NCBI RefSeq assembly: GCF_900115555.1 | Contig: NZ_FOWX01000005.1 | Span: 155,918-219,917, forward strand | DNA length: 64,000 nucleotides | From: Pseudomonas borbori | Lineage (GTDB): Bacteria > Pseudomonadota > Gammaproteobacteria > Pseudomonadales > Pseudomonadaceae | Direction: 5' to 3' | Shown: positions 1 to 10,271 of the stretch, in pieces | Layout: every line of letters begins with the position of its first letter | Numbering within the stretch: the stretch's first letter is position 1 | Notes under the pieces: model-generated | Databases searched by the model: none | The model's input: the letters and a program-made list of their open reading frames with translations, nothing else | What the model was told of the DNA's origin: nothing | Program-made: the position numbers and the translations under genes

Positions 1-2571
1 GGCTGCGGCCAGGGTGTCGGTGGCGCTGCTGTCGTCGCGTTCCAGCTTGCGCAGGTCGGCGCGGGCGAAGGCCACTTCGGTTTTCAGGCTGCGGGTGGCG
101 TCGTCGGTCGCGCGCACCAGTGTTGGTGCAGGCTTGGCGGACGCCGCTTCGGCGGTGTGCAGGGCCTGTTCGGCCTGAGCCAACGCATCGCGCAGACTGC
201 CCAGTGCGGCGTCATCGCTGCCGGCTTTCTCGGCTTTTCTCAGCTCGGCGCGTTTCATTGCCAGTTCGATCTTGGCCTTCTTCAGGGCGCCGTCGTCGAC
301 CGGCGTTGCCGGCGGCGCGGTTTGCAGGCCGGCCAAAGCCTTTTCCGCCTCTTCGAGCTGCTGGCGCAGGCGGGCCAGTTCGGCCTGCTGGTCGTCGTCC
401 GGGGCCTCGAGTTTCTCCAGCTTGCGCAGCTGGGCGCGGAGCATGGCGGCGTCGATCTTGGCTTTCTTCAGGGCGCTGTCGTCGACCGGCGTTGCCGTTG
501 GCGCGGTTTGCAGCTCGGCCAGGGCTTTTTCGGCTTCTTCGAGCTGCTGGCGCAGGCGCGCCAGTTCGGCCTGCTGGTCGTCGTCCGGGACCTCGAGCTT
601 CTCCAGCTTGCGCAGCTGGGCGCGGAGCATGGCGGCGTCGATCTTGGCTTTTTTCAGGGCGCCGTCGTCGACCGGCGTTGCCGGCGGCGCGGTTTGCAGG
701 CTGGTCAGGGCTTTTTCGGCTTCTTCGAGCTGCTGGCGCAGGCGGGCCAGTTCGGCCTGCTGGTCGTCGTCCGGGGCCTCGAGTTTCTCCAGCTTGCGCA
801 GCTGGGCGCGGAGCATGGCGGCGTCGATCTTGGCTTTTTTCAATGCGCCCTCATCCGCCGCAGGGGTTGCTGCTGGCGGGCTGGCCTCCAGGGCGGCATC
901 CAGGGCCTGTTGTGCGGCTGTTGCGGCACTGCGCAGTTGGTCGACCTGGACCTGCAGTTCGGGCGTGGCGTGGGCCGTCAGTTGTTTCTCGGCCTTCTTC
1001 AGCGCGACCTGGGCCATGCTGGCTTCGATCTTGAGTCTCTTCAGCTCGTCGCCGAGGCCAGCCGGTTTGCCTGCCTGCGCGCCGTCGGTGCTCGCTGGCG
1101 CCTCGGCCTGGGCGGCCTTGGCGCGGGCGGCTTTCTCGGCGCGGGCCTTGCGCTCGGCCTCTTTCTGCTCTTCGGCGCGGCGCAGACGCTCCTGGCGCAG
1201 CTCGAAGCGCTGCTTGGACTGTTCGGCCTTGAGCTGCTTCTGTTCCAGGTCGCGAATCTCGCCCTTGGCCGCGCGGTAGTACTGCACCAGCGGGATGCTT
1301 GACGGGCAGACATAGGCGCAGGCACCACATTCGATGCAGTCGAACAGGTTGTGCGCCTTGAGCTGCTCATGTTCCTGGCCGATGGCGAAGAAGTGCAGCT
1401 GCTGCGGCAGCAGGCTGGCCGGGCAGACCTCGGCGCACTCGCCGCAGCGGATGCAGGGCATGGCCGGCGGCGGTGGCGGCAATTCGGCGCTGGTCGCCGC
1501 GAGCAGGCAGTTGGTGGTCTTGATCAGTGGCACGTCGAAGTCGGGCAGGGTAAAGCCCATCATCGGCCCGCCCATGATCAGGCGGTCGAGCTTGCCGCGC
1601 TCGAGTCCGGCAAACTCCAGCAGTTCGCCCACCGGAGTACCCAGCAGCACCTCGACGTTCGTCGGCCGCGCCAGGGCTTCGCCGGTGAGGGTGGTGATGC
1701 GCGAGATCAGCGGTTTGCCGAGCACCACCGCGTCGTGGATGGCTTTGCAGGTGCCGACGTTCTGGCAGAGGATGCCGATATCCGCCGGCAGGCCGCCGCT
1801 GGGCACCTCGACGCCGGTGAGAATCTGGATCAGCTGCTTTTCGCCGCCGGAGGGGTATTTGGTCGGGAATACCCGCAGTTGATAGCTGCGCTCGCGCAAG
1901 GCCGCGCGCAGTGCGGCGATGGCTTCAGGCTTGTTGTCTTCGACGCCGATCAGCACCTGGTCCGGCTGGATCAGTTGGGCGAGGATGTCGATGCCGGAGA
2001 TCAGTTGTTCGGTGCGCTCGCGCATCAGCAGATCGTCGGCGGTGATATAGGGCTCGCACTCGGTGCCGTTGATCACCAGGGTATGGATCTTCTGGGTCGG
2101 TCGCGCGTTGAGCTTGACCGCCGTGGGGAAGCCGGCGCCGCCCAGGCCGCCGATCCCGGCCTGGCGGATCATCTCCAGCAGGTCGCTGTTTGGCAGATGG
2201 CGGTAGTCCGGGCAGGGCGTCAGCTCGCACCACTGATCCAGGCCGTCGCTGTCGATGACGATGGCCGGGGCGAGCATGCCGGAGACATGCGGGTAAGGCT
2301 GCGGCCCGATGAAACTGACGGTGCCTGAGGTCGGCGCATGCAGCGCCGCGCTGACGAAACCAGTGGCAGAGGCGATCAGTTGACCCTTGAGTACCCGTTG
2401 GCCCAGGGCAACCACCGGTTCGGCCGGCGCACCTATGTGCTGGTTGAGCGGCAACACCAGGCGCCTGGGCAGTGGTGCCGGCTGGATCGGCGTGCGGTTG
2501 GAGAGGTGCTTGCGCTCCGGCGGATGAATGCCGCCGGGAATATCCCAAACCAGGGGTTGCATTGCCGTCAT
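1..2571 (-). CDS. rsxC: Electron transport complex subunit RsxC/RnfC (3' end beyond window)
   Basis: Peripheral iron-sulfur/flavin subunit of the membrane Rnf/Rsx complex, which links NADH and ferredoxin-type carriers to ion movement or keeps SoxR reduced. 857 codons are visible and no stop is reached before the left edge. The N-terminal half is a normal RnfC, including a Gly-rich nucleotide-binding stretch (GGLGGAGFP). Two 4Fe-4S motifs follow, [12 protein letters not shown] and [12 protein letters not shown]. After about residue 430 the protein becomes a long Ala/Glu/Lys-rich coiled coil holding 62-residue tandem repeats. The ATG at 2571 overlaps the rsxB stop as ATGA, so the genes are probably translationally coupled. 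The long repeat tail is typical of gammaproteobacterial RsxC and varies between strains. Confidence 0.95.
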   Translation of the reverse strand, partial: MTAMQPLVWDIPGGIHPPERKHLSNRTPIQPAPLPRRLVLPLNQHIGAPAEPVVALGQRVLKGQLIASATGFVSAALHAPTSGTVSFIGPQPYPHVSGMLAPAIVIDSDGLDQWCELTPCPDYRHLPNSDLLEMIRQAGIGGLGGAGFPTAVKLNARPTQKIHTLVINGTECEPYITADDLLMRERTEQLISGIDILAQLIQPDQVLIGVEDNKPEAIAALRAALRERSYQLRVFPTKYPSGGEKQLIQILTGVEVPSGGLPADIGILCQNVGTCKAIHDAVVLGKPLISRITTLTGEALARPTNVEVLLGTPVGELLEFAGLERGKLDRLIMGGPMMGFTLPDFDVPLIKTTNCLLAATSAELPPPPPAMPCIRCGECAEVCPASLLPQQLHFFAIGQEHEQLKAHNLFDCIECGACAYVCPSSIPLVQYYRAAKGEIRDLEQKQLKAEQSKQRFELRQERLRRAEEQKEAERKARAEKAARAKAAQAEAPASTDGAQAGKPAGLGDELKRLKIEASMAQVALKKAEKQLTAHATPELQVQVDQLRSAATAAQQALDAALEASPPAATPAADEGALKKAKIDAAMLRAQLRKLEKLEAPDDDQQAELARLRQQLEEAEKALTSLQTAPPATPVDDGALKKAKIDAAMLRAQLRKLEKLEVPDDDQQAELARLRQQLEEAEKALAELQTAPTATPVDDSALKKAKIDAAMLRAQLRKLEKLEAPDDDQQAELARLRQQLEEAEKALAGLQTAPPATPVDDGALKKAKIELAMKRAELRKAEKAGSDDAALGSLRDALAQAEQALHTAEAASAKPAPTLVRATDDATRSLKTEVAFARADLRKLERDDSSATDTLAAA
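295..852 (-). repeat. Three 186-bp tandem repeats inside rsxC
   Basis: Three near-identical in-frame units of 186 bp (62 codons) run from 852 down to 295. The motif gtcgac-cggcgttgcc recurs at 295, 481 and 667, exactly 186 bp apart. Each unit encodes a charged helix carrying the motif ALKKAKID and ending in an Ala/Pro/Thr linker. Flanking units are more diverged. Such tracts change copy number by recombination or slippage. Confidence 0.95.
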
Positions 2572-3143
2572 GCTGCCTGCTCCCGATCGCTGGCGATCAA
2601 CTGGCCGGGTGGCAGGGGCTTGCTCCACTTCCAGCTCTGCACGCTGCTGCCCAGCGGGATCATGTCGATACAATCCACCGGGCAGGGTTCGACGCAGAGG
2701 TCGCAGCCGGTGCATTCGGAGACGATCACCGTGTGCATCTGCTTGGCCGCGCCGACGATGGCGTCCACCGGGCAGGCCTGAATGCATTTGGTGCAGCCGA
2801 TGCACTCGGCCTCGCGGATGTAGGCGACCATCTGCGGTTTTTCGCCTTCCACGGCGTCTAGCGGTTCGGCCTCGACATCCAGCAGGTCGGCCAGTGCCTG
2901 GATGGTCGCTTCGCCGCCCGGTGGGCATTTGTTGATCTTGTCGCCGCTGGCAATCGCCTCGGCGTAAGGCTTGCAGCCGGGATAGCCGCACTGGCCGCAT
3001 TGGGTCTGCGGCAACAGGGCGTTGATCTGCTCGGCGATCGGGTTGCCTTCGACCTTGAAGCGCACCGCGGCGAAGCCGAGGATGGCGCCACAGACCAGGC
3101 ACAGTGCGAACAATGCCAGAACGGCGATCAGCACCAGGCTCAT
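2568..3143 (-). CDS. rsxB: Electron transport complex subunit RsxB/RnfB
   Basis: 191-residue ferredoxin-like subunit of the Rnf/Rsx complex at the inner membrane. It has an N-terminal membrane anchor (about residues 1-25) and a four-Cys cluster motif near residues 48-57 (CGQCGYPGC, with a later Cys-Pro-Pro). Two tandem 4Fe-4S ferredoxin motifs follow, [12 protein letters not shown] and [13 protein letters not shown] chose the ATG at 3143 because the protein then begins with the usual MSLVLIAV anchor and the ATG overlaps the rsxA stop as ATGA. It is coupled in the same way to rsxC downstream. Confidence 0.96.
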   Translation of the reverse strand: MSLVLIAVLALFALCLVCGAILGFAAVRFKVEGNPIAEQINALLPQTQCGQCGYPGCKPYAEAIASGDKINKCPPGGEATIQALADLLDVEAEPLDAVEGEKPQMVAYIREAECIGCTKCIQACPVDAIVGAAKQMHTVIVSECTGCDLCVEPCPVDCIDMIPLGSSVQSWKWSKPLPPGQLIASDREQAA

Positions 3144-3724
3144 AGCTTGATCAGCCCGGTAAAGCCCATGAAGGCCAGCGACATAAGGCCGGCGGTGACC
3201 ATGCCGATGGCGGCACCCTGGAAACTCTTCGGTACGTCGGCGATGGCGATGCGCTCGCGCATGGCGGCGAACAGCACCAGCACTAGGGAGAAGCCCAGGC
3301 CGGCGGCAAAGCCGTGGGCGGTGGCCGTGATGAAAGAGAACTCGGCCTTGTTGGCGTTGAGCAGGGCCACGCCGAGGACGATGCAGTTGGTGGTGATCAG
3401 CGGCAGGAAGATGCCGAGCACGCGGTACAGCAGCGGGCTGGTCTTGTTCACCACCATCTCGGTGAACTGCACGGTCACCGCGATCACCAGGATAAAGCTG
3501 ATGGTGCGCAGAAACTCCAGATCCAGCGGCTTGAGCACGTATTGCTGGACCAGGTAGCTGCACATGGCCGCCAGGGTCAGGACGAAGGTGGTGGCCAGGG
3601 ACAGGCCGATGGCCGTCTCGATCTTCTTCGACACGCCCATGAACGGGCACAGGCCGAGAAACTGCACCAGCACGAAGTTATTGACCAGGATGGCGCTGAC
3701 CATGATCAAGGCGAGTTCGGTCAT
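3140..3724 (-). CDS. rsxA: Electron transport complex subunit RsxA/RnfA
   Basis: 194-residue integral membrane subunit of the Rnf/Rsx complex. About six hydrophobic helices span the whole length and the N-terminus ([21 protein letters not shown]) is the family signature. Length matches the usual 193-195 residues. It is the first gene of the minus-strand rsxABC unit, with the stop overlapping the rsxB start by 4 bases. The complex is known to reset SoxR in enteric bacteria; that role here is by homology only. Confidence 0.96.
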   Translation of the reverse strand: MTELALIMVSAILVNNFVLVQFLGLCPFMGVSKKIETAIGLSLATTFVLTLAAMCSYLVQQYVLKPLDLEFLRTISFILVIAVTVQFTEMVVNKTSPLLYRVLGIFLPLITTNCIVLGVALLNANKAEFSFITATAHGFAAGLGFSLVLVLFAAMRERIAIADVPKSFQGAAIGMVTAGLMSLAFMGFTGLIKL

Positions 3725-3760
3725 TGCGGGTTCCGTTGGTGGACAGGCAAAAGGCCGTTT

Positions 3761-3804
3761 CCCTCATCCGGCGCTGCGCGCCACCTTCTCCCAGGGGTAG
3801 AAGG
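3761..3804. repeat. Short intergenic palindromic repeat between rsxA and metG
   Basis: Two short imperfect hairpins lie side by side: a ccggcgc/gcgcg arm pair, then ccttctccc-agggg-tagaagg. The sequence resembles dispersed intergenic repeats rather than coding DNA. It lies upstream of rsxA, whose promoter must be in or near 3725-3959. Confidence 0.4.
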
Positions 3805-3918
3805 TCAGAAGGATGACGTCGCTGCGCGACTCATATGTTCAAGGGCGACTATTATCGGCAAGCCGATCCGGCCACACAAGCTGGATCAGCGCCCCTGAGT
3901 GGCTGGCATAAGGCTGGC

Positions 3919-3953
3919 GCGGCGGGTTGGGGCACGCTGCGCCAATCCGCCGC
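3919..3953 (-). terminator. Hairpin downstream of metG
   Basis: A 12-bp stem, gcggcgggttgg paired with ccaatccgccgc (one G-T pair), with an 11-nt loop. It lies just past the metG stop. There is no U-tract, so intrinsic termination is uncertain. Confidence 0.4.
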
Positions 3954-3959
3954 AGGTGT

Positions 3960-6002
3960 TTACTTGACCCGCTGGCCCGGTTTGGCGCCGCTGTCCGGGC
4001 TGAGCAGGTAGATTTCCTCGCCGCCGGGGCCGGCGGCCAGGACCATGCCTTCGGAAATGCCGAACTTCATCTTGCGTGCGGCCAGGTTGGCCACGTACAG
4101 GGTCAGGCGGCCCTCCAGTTGGCTCGGATCCGGGTAGGCGCTCTTGATGCCGCTGAACACGTTGCGTTTGGCGTCGCCGATGTCCAGGGTCAGGCGCAGC
4201 AGCTTGTCGGCGCCTTCGACGAACTCGCATTTTTCGATCAGGGCGATGCGCAGGTCGACCGCGGCGAAGGCGTCGAAGGCGATTTCGGCGGCCAGTGGGT
4301 CTTTTGCCAGCTCGCCGTTGCCGGCAGGCGCCGCCGGGGTGTCGCTGGCGGCGAGGTCTTCTTTGGAGGCTTCGATCATGGCGTCGATTTTCGTGGGCTC
4401 GATACGGGTCAGCAGGGCGCTGAACGGGTTCAGTTGGTGGTTGGCCAGCTGGCTCTGGTGGTCGTCCCAGGTCAGCGGTGCGACATTGAGGAAGGCCTCG
4501 GCGTCGCTGGCCAGTTTCGGCAGCACCGGCTTGAGGAAGATCAGCAGCTGGCGGAACAGGTTGATGCCCAGGGCGCAGATGGCTTGCACCTCGTCCTGCT
4601 TGGCGTCCTGTTTGGCCAGGGCCCAGGGCGCCTTGTCGGCGATCCAGGCGTTGGCGCGGTCGGCCAGGCCCATGATCTCGCGCATGGCGCGGGCAAAGTC
4701 GCGCGCCTCGTAGGCCTCGGCGATGCTCGGCGCGGCGGCCTGGAAGGCCTCGGTCAGCTCGGGTGCGGCGTTGCCGGCGACCAGCAGGCCGGCGTTGCCC
4801 TTGTGGATGAAGCCGGCGCAGCGGCTGGCGATATTCACCACCTTGCCGACCAGATCCGAGTTGACCTTCTGCACGAAGTCTTCGAGGTTGAGGTCGAGGT
4901 CTTCAATGCCGCGGCCCAGCTTGGCGGCGTAGTAGTAACGCAGGTATTCGGGGTTCAAATGATCCAGGTAGGTGCGCGCCTTGATGAAGGTGCCGCGCGA
5001 CTTGGACATCTTCTGGCCGTTGACGGTCAGGTAGCCATGCACGGCGACCGCGGTCGGCTTGCGCAAGCCCGCGCCTTCGAGCATGGCCGGCCAGAACAGG
5101 GCGTGGAAGTTGACGATGTCCTTGCCGATGAAGTGGTACAGCTCGGCGGTGGAGTCCTTGCCCCAGAAGGCGTCGAAGTCCAGCTCGGGCGTGCGCGCGC
5201 AGAGGTTCTTGAAGCTGGCCATGTAGCCGACAGGGGCGTCCAGCCAGACATAGAAGTACTTGCCGGGCTCGTCGGGGATCTCGAAGCCGAAGTAGGGCGC
5301 ATCGCGGCTGATGTCCCATTCCTGCAGGCCGGAATCCAGCCATTCGGCGATCTTGTTGGCCACCGCATCCTGCAGGGCGCCGCCACGGGTCCAGCTTTTC
5401 AGCATGGCCTCGAAGTCCGGCAGCTTGAAGAAGAAGTGCTTGGAGTCGCGCAGTTCGGGCACGGCGCCGGAGATGGCCGAGCGCGGGTTCTTCAGCTCGG
5501 TGGGCTCGTAGGTGGCGCCGCATTTCTCGCAGTTGTCGCCGTACTGGTCCTCGGCGCCGCACTTGGGGCAGTTGCCCTTGATGAAGCGGTCGGCGAGGAA
5601 CATGCCCTTTTCCGGGTCGAAGTACTGGGTCACCGAACGGGTGGCGATATGCCCGGCGTCGCGCAGTTTCAGGTAGATGGCCGCCGACAGCTCGCGGTTT
5701 TCTTCGGAGTGGGTCGAGTGGTAGTTGTCGAAGTTCACCAGAAAGTCGCCGAAGTCGGCCGTGTGTTCGGCCTTGACGTTGGCGATCAGCTGTTCCGGGG
5801 TGATGCCTTCTTTCTCGGCGCGCAGCATGATCGCCGAGCCATGGGCGTCGTCGGCGCAGACGTACACGCATTGATTGCCGCGCAGCTTCTGGAAGCGCAC
5901 CCATATATCGGTCTGGATGTACTCGAGCATATGGCCGAGGTGGATGGAACCGTTGGCATAGGGCAGGGCGCTGGTAACGAGAATCTTGCGGGCTTCGCTC
6001 AT
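3960..6002 (-). CDS. metG: Methionine-tRNA ligase MetG
   Basis: Class I aminoacyl-tRNA synthetase that charges tRNA-Met in the cytosol; 680 residues, the normal length for the form with a C-terminal tRNA-binding (EMAP-like) domain. Visible motifs are the HIGH-type HLGH near residue 22, a zinc knuckle ([17 protein letters not shown]), the KMSKS loop in [12 protein letters not shown], and the C-terminal domain starting around [13 protein letters not shown] chose ATG 6002 ([11 protein letters not shown]), which matches the family N-terminus; a GTG five codons upstream is also possible. It is divergent from apbC, and the shared 170-bp gap holds both promoters. Confidence 0.97.
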   Translation of the reverse strand: MSEARKILVTSALPYANGSIHLGHMLEYIQTDIWVRFQKLRGNQCVYVCADDAHGSAIMLRAEKEGITPEQLIANVKAEHTADFGDFLVNFDNYHSTHSEENRELSAAIYLKLRDAGHIATRSVTQYFDPEKGMFLADRFIKGNCPKCGAEDQYGDNCEKCGATYEPTELKNPRSAISGAVPELRDSKHFFFKLPDFEAMLKSWTRGGALQDAVANKIAEWLDSGLQEWDISRDAPYFGFEIPDEPGKYFYVWLDAPVGYMASFKNLCARTPELDFDAFWGKDSTAELYHFIGKDIVNFHALFWPAMLEGAGLRKPTAVAVHGYLTVNGQKMSKSRGTFIKARTYLDHLNPEYLRYYYAAKLGRGIEDLDLNLEDFVQKVNSDLVGKVVNIASRCAGFIHKGNAGLLVAGNAAPELTEAFQAAAPSIAEAYEARDFARAMREIMGLADRANAWIADKAPWALAKQDAKQDEVQAICALGINLFRQLLIFLKPVLPKLASDAEAFLNVAPLTWDDHQSQLANHQLNPFSALLTRIEPTKIDAMIEASKEDLAASDTPAAPAGNGELAKDPLAAEIAFDAFAAVDLRIALIEKCEFVEGADKLLRLTLDIGDAKRNVFSGIKSAYPDPSQLEGRLTLYVANLAARKMKFGISEGMVLAAGPGGEEIYLLSPDSGAKPGQRVK

Positions 6003-6174
6003 GGGAATCGGCTGCACTGGTAACTCAGGGAAGCCGGTAACTATAAAGGAAGCGGCAAGCTACAAGCCAGAAGCGACAAGAAAAAGCCTTGCATTCCGGG
6101 CGCTGCCCCGTGCAGCTTGCAGCTGCTGCTATGATATCCGTCTATTTTTCTCGGTCTTTCCCTGGGAGCCCTCT

Positions 6175-7266
6175 ATGTCTGTTACCCGCGCAGCGATCGA
6201 AGCTGCACTGTCGCAATACACCGATCCCCACCTCGATCAGGATCCGGTCAGCGCCGGCTGTCTGCGTGAGGTCGATATCCAGGGTGGCAAGGTCAGCGTG
6301 CGTCTGCAGCTGGGTTACGCCGCCGGCCTGTTCAAGAGCGGCTGGGCGCAGCTGCTGCAAATGGCCCTGGAAAACCTCGACGGCGTCGACAGCGCGCAGG
6401 TCCAGGTCGATTGCCTGGTCGAGGCGCACAAGGCCCAAGACCAGGTGCCGGCCCTGGCCAACGTGAAGAACGTGATCGCGGTGGCTTCGGGCAAGGGCGG
6501 GGTGGGTAAATCGACCACGGCCGCCAACCTGGCGCTGGCGTTGATGCGCGAGGGCGCCAGGGTCGGCATTCTCGACGCGGATATCTATGGGCCGAGCCAG
6601 GGCATCATGTTCGGCATCGCCGAGGGTACGCGCCCCGAGGTGAAGGAGCAGAAGTGGTTCGTGCCGCTCAAGGCGCACGGCGTCGAGGTCATGTCCATGG
6701 CCTTTCTCAGCGATGAGAACACCCCTATGGTGTGGCGCGGGCCGATGGTCTCCGGCGCGTTGATCCAGTTGCTCACCCAGACGGCCTGGGGCAACCTGGA
6801 TTATCTGGTGGTCGATATGCCCCCGGGTACCGGCGACATCCAGCTGACCCTGGCGCAGAAGGTGCCGGTATCCGGCGCGGTGATCGTCACCACGCCGCAG
6901 GATCTGGCGCTGCTGGATGCCAAGAAGGGCGTGGAGATGTTCCGCAAGGTGAATATCCCGGTGCTCGGTGTGGTGGAAAACATGGCGGTGCACATCTGCT
7001 CGAACTGCGGGCATGCCGAGCATCTGTTCGGTGAGGGTGGCGGCGAGAAGCTGGCGGCGCAGTTTGGGGTCGAGCTGCTGGCGTCCCTGCCGCTGTCGAT
7101 GGCCATTCGCATGCAGTCCGACGGCGGCAAGCCGACCACCATCGCCGATCCGCAAAGCCAGATCGCCATGATCTATCAGGAAATCGCGCGTAACGTCGGT
7201 GCACGCATCGCCCAGGGTGGGCAGCAGGCCCAGGCCATGCCGAGCATCGTGATATCCGAGGACTGA
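6175..7266 (+). CDS. apbC: Iron-sulfur cluster carrier protein ApbC (Mrp family)
   Basis: 363-residue P-loop NTPase that carries and transfers Fe-S clusters. A short N-terminal DUF59-like domain (about residues 1-90) is followed by a deviant Walker A, GKGGVGKSTT, near residue 107. The Mrp signature VVDMPPGTGD is present, as is a C-terminal CxxC pair (CSNCGHAEHLFG) that binds the bridging cluster. The ATG at 6175 has GGGAG upstream; longer upstream frames lack support. It is divergently oriented to metG, an arrangement I recall as common in Pseudomonas. Confidence 0.95.
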   Translation: MSVTRAAIEAALSQYTDPHLDQDPVSAGCLREVDIQGGKVSVRLQLGYAAGLFKSGWAQLLQMALENLDGVDSAQVQVDCLVEAHKAQDQVPALANVKNVIAVASGKGGVGKSTTAANLALALMREGARVGILDADIYGPSQGIMFGIAEGTRPEVKEQKWFVPLKAHGVEVMSMAFLSDENTPMVWRGPMVSGALIQLLTQTAWGNLDYLVVDMPPGTGDIQLTLAQKVPVSGAVIVTTPQDLALLDAKKGVEMFRKVNIPVLGVVENMAVHICSNCGHAEHLFGEGGGEKLAAQFGVELLASLPLSMAIRMQSDGGKPTTIADPQSQIAMIYQEIARNVGARIAQGGQQAQAMPSIVISED

Positions 7267-7344
7267 GGTATCGACGCCGCGCAATTGCTGCGTGGCGTCT
7301 TCACCCTCATCCTTATGACGTTCCCTCGCCAGATGGTCGGCCAC

Positions 7345-7371
7345 AAAAAAGCCCCGCACATGGCGGGGCTT
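7345..7371 (-). terminator. Rho-independent terminator of the cold-shock gene
   Basis: On the minus strand, stem AAGCCCCGC / GCGGGGCTT with a short loop, followed by a run of T (aaaaaa at 7345-7350 on the plus strand). It begins about 25 bp after the cold-shock stop and could also slow apbC transcripts. Confidence 0.85.
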
Positions 7372-7395
7372 CTTCTCAAGCGAGCTTAGCTCAGG

Positions 7396-7605
7396 TTATA
7401 CAACCTGAACTTCCTCAGCTTGCATGCCTTTCTGACCGCGGGTGGCCACGAAAGTCACTTGCTGGCCTTCTTTCAGGCTCTTGAAGCCATCGCTCTGGAT
7501 AGCTTTGAAGTGTACGAACAGATCGTCACCGGATTGCGGAGTGATAAAGCCGTAGCCTTTTTCATCGTTAAACCACTTGACGGTACCATTCTGACGATTC
7601 GACAT
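7396..7605 (-). CDS. Cold-shock domain protein (CspA/CapB family)
   Basis: 69-residue single cold-shock domain that binds single-stranded RNA or DNA and acts as an RNA chaperone. RNP1 (KGYGFI, residues about 16-21) and RNP2 (DLFVHF, about 28-33) are intact. The sequence closely resembles Pseudomonas CapB-type proteins. The ATG is preceded by TTAGGAGACATAAA. The gene has a long AT-richer leader, as is usual for cold-shock genes whose mRNA leader is itself temperature-responsive; temperature control is inferred, not seen. Confidence 0.95.
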   Translation of the reverse strand: MSNRQNGTVKWFNDEKGYGFITPQSGDDLFVHFKAIQSDGFKSLKEGQQVTFVATRGQKGMQAEEVQVV

Positions 7606-7931
7606 TTTATGTCTCCTAACAATTTTTTAATAACAGCCCTGGAAAAGCCCAGGCCGGGACTGAGTGCAACGAGTACTAGGAGTCGGACGATGTTTGGATC
7701 GAAATCTAGGCATCAAGTAGCGATTCGCGGTGACACATGCAGCACAGTGGCGCTACTGTACGCGCTTTTAACGCTAAGCGCGAACGCTCTGTAGGCCTTT
7801 CTGTTATTTAGCGATGGATGCAGTAAAGCCAGGCTGGTGCGAGGACGTTGGTCGACAGCCTTTGAAGCCTGTCGCCGACCCCGGTAAGATGCGCTCACTT
7901 TTTCATCACCCGCTTATTCAGGACACCCGCC
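7606..7931. other. Intergenic region: cold-shock leader and dcd upstream region
   Basis: 326 bp between divergent genes with no supported coding frame. The half nearest the cold-shock gene (about 7606-7760) is AT-richer and probably the untranslated leader. A near-palindrome, gcgcttttaacgctaagcgc, lies at about 7761-7780. The dcd promoter should be in 7800-7931. Confidence 0.5.
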
Positions 7932-8498
<567 letters not shown>

Positions 8499-8516
8499 TC
8501 GATTTGCGGCGTTACG

Positions 8517-8555
8517 AAAAAGCCGGTTTGCGCGTTGTGCGGAAACCGGCTTTTT
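8517..8555. terminator. Bidirectional terminator between dcd and nadE
   Basis: Stem aaaaagccggttt / aaaccggcttttt with a 13-nt loop. It has a T-run on each strand, so it can serve dcd (plus) and nadE (minus), which converge here. Confidence 0.9.
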
Positions 8556-8574
8556 CTTGCCTGCGCTTTTGCTA

Positions 8575-9402
8575 TCAGGGCGCCAGTGGCAGCTCGCGCT
8601 TGTGCCGGCTGTTGTCGTAGGTGCGGGTGATGATGGCATACGCCTCGTCGCGAACCGGCTGGCCATGCAGGAAGGCGTCGATCTCGGCGTAACTGACGCC
8701 ATGCGCTTCTTCGTCCGGCTTGCCGGGGCGCAGTTCCTCCAGGTCGGCGGTGGGCACCTTGAACACCAGGTTCTCCGGTGCGCCAAGCTGCTGGGCGATG
8801 GCGCGCACCTGGCCCTTGACCAGGCCGCTGAGCGGGGCCAGGTCGCAAGCGCCGTCACCGAATTTGGTGAAAAAGCCCATGACCGCCTCGGCCGCATGGT
8901 CGGTGCCGATGACCAGGCCGTTATTGGCGTTGGCGATGGCGAACTGGGCGACCATGCGCAGGCGCGCCTTGATGTTGCCGACGACGAAGTCGCGGCGTGC
9001 ATCGCTGAGTTTCTGCAGATGACTGACCTGCTCGCCGAGTCCGTGCACGCTGCCTTCGATATTCACAGTGTCTTCTTCGTCGGCGCGGATAAATCGCAGC
9101 GACGCCTGGGCGTCGTGCTCGTCGTGCTGGGTGCCGTGCGGCAGGCGTACGGCGATGAAGCGGTACGCGGCGTCGCCGGTCTCGTGGCGCAGTTCTTCCA
9201 CGCTCAGTTGCGCGAGGCGCCCGGCGGTCAGCGAGTCGACCCCGCCGCTGATGCCCAGCACCAGCACTTTCAGGCCCGCGTTACGCAGGCAATCCTTGAT
9301 AAAGGTTTTGCGCCGCTCGATTTCTGCCAGCAGGGCGGTTTTGTCGGCAAAGGGGGGCACCACGTTCAGGGCGGTGGCGATCTCGGCTTGGCGGCTGCTC
9401 AT
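8575..9402 (-). CDS. nadE: NH3-dependent NAD+ synthetase
   Basis: 275-residue enzyme that converts deamido-NAD+ to NAD+ using ATP and ammonia, the last step of NAD synthesis. The N-type ATP pyrophosphatase P-loop SGGVDS is near residue 52, and the family stretch [22 protein letters not shown] is present (given here as [11 protein letters not shown] and [10 protein letters not shown]). No glutaminase domain is present, so it uses free ammonia. I chose ATG 9402 because it has AAGGAA 7 nt upstream; a TTG six codons earlier is less likely. Confidence 0.96.
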   Translation of the reverse strand: MSSRQAEIATALNVVPPFADKTALLAEIERRKTFIKDCLRNAGLKVLVLGISGGVDSLTAGRLAQLSVEELRHETGDAAYRFIAVRLPHGTQHDEHDAQASLRFIRADEEDTVNIEGSVHGLGEQVSHLQKLSDARRDFVVGNIKARLRMVAQFAIANANNGLVIGTDHAAEAVMGFFTKFGDGACDLAPLSGLVKGQVRAIAQQLGAPENLVFKVPTADLEELRPGKPDEEAHGVSYAEIDAFLHGQPVRDEAYAIITRTYDNSRHKRELPLAP

Positions 9403-9893
9403 GGTGGTTCCTTGGGGCAAGTCGGTACGCGGATGATGGGGGCGGCAAGTGACGGCCTGTTCAGTGGGCAGTCACTTGCCGCAGGATCATAAGCCAACTA
9501 TGTCCCCCGAGTTAATCTGCAAAGTAGTGCATGGGACTGAAATTCAAGCGAAAAACAGGCGCCTTGGATTCTTCGCTGGCATCGATGCATTGGTTCCGCA
9601 GAGCGCTGGCGCAGTGCCGTTCACATCAAGGATGTCGGTCGTTTCGTGGTTTCACCTCTGGGACGGTTGGTCGGTGCTGGATTTCCCCCGGATTCCATCC
9701 GGGCTACAAAAATCTGTTCACTTGGCTTAACCGAGCAGCATTGCAGGCTGCGAATGGTGCTGAAACATCTGGAAAGGCTGTTCGGTGCGGTAGAGCCTGC
9801 GGCAATCGAATTGCTTTGCTAGGGTGGGGCTAACCAGAACCCTGTCCGCCAGTGTGCGGGCGATCGAGTATTTTAGTGCGGGAGGCATCAGTC
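9403..9893. other. Long gene-free interval upstream of nadE
   Basis: 491 bp with no convincing gene. It contains a 12-bp perfect inverted repeat (9442-9482, listed separately) and a REP-like hairpin at 9687-9703 (cccggat / atccggg). The latter recurs in inverse orientation at about 14790-14804. Confidence 0.6.
9442..9482. repeat. 12-bp perfect inverted repeat upstream of nadE
   Basis: Arms GCGGCAAGTGAC (9442-9453) and GTCACTTGCCGC (9471-9482) with a 17-nt spacer, 40-80 bp upstream of the nadE start. It could be an operator, a leader hairpin or a repeat remnant. Confidence 0.7.
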
Positions 9894-10121
9894 ATGACGA
9901 CGTGGAAAATCACTTACAGCAAAGATGAGCGCACCGAGGTGTTCGAACTTCAGTCCGCCAGCAAACCGAGCATGGAACAGGCGGTAGCGGCGTTGCTCAA
10001 GATGGCCGAGAAGGTCTACGAGCGCGAAGAGCCGAGAGACCTTCCCAATGAAATCCAGACCCCGGCCGTGCGTCTGGCTGAATGTTACGGCATCACCATT
10101 ACCGGGATTACCCGCGACTGA
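9894..10121 (+). CDS. Small conserved-looking hypothetical protein
   Basis: 75-residue soluble, acidic protein of unknown function. ATG 9894 has GGAGG 8 nt upstream. The sequence has no signal peptide, membrane segment or motif that I recognise. Codon use and composition match the neighbouring genes, which supports a real gene. It stands alone, with its downstream side facing the convergent quiP terminator. Confidence 0.75.
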   Translation: MTTWKITYSKDERTEVFELQSASKPSMEQAVAALLKMAEKVYEREEPRDLPNEIQTPAVRLAECYGITITGITRD

Positions 10122-10163
10122 CCCTTGTCGCCCGCCGGGCAGGCGCGCGGCGAAATCACGCGC

Positions 10164-10189
10164 AAAAAAAAGGCGCCCAAAGGCGCCCT
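10164..10189 (-). terminator. Terminator of the quiP transcript
   Basis: Minus-strand hairpin GGGCGCC-TTT-GGGCGCC-type stem followed by eight T residues (aaaaaaaa at 10164-10171 on the plus strand). It lies about 80 bp beyond the quiP stop. Confidence 0.8.
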
Positions 10190-10271
10190 GAAACGATGAT
10201 CTATGGAGTAAGTCCGTTAATTCAGAGCCGATGCCTGGCTGGTTAGTTCAGCAGCCGCCGACCAACGGCGA

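Noticed and set aside
120..1302. Repetitive plus-strand frames over the rsxC repeat tract
   Set aside because: They mirror the rsxC repeats in other frames and are not independent repeat proteins.
3927..6023. Long open frame on the plus strand opposite metG
   Set aside because: It is the antisense shadow of a fully conserved metG in high-GC DNA, with no ribosome site or recognisable domain.
9449..9730. Possible 93-codon gene upstream of the 75-residue protein
   Set aside because: No ribosome site, biased composition, and it runs through the REP-like hairpin.
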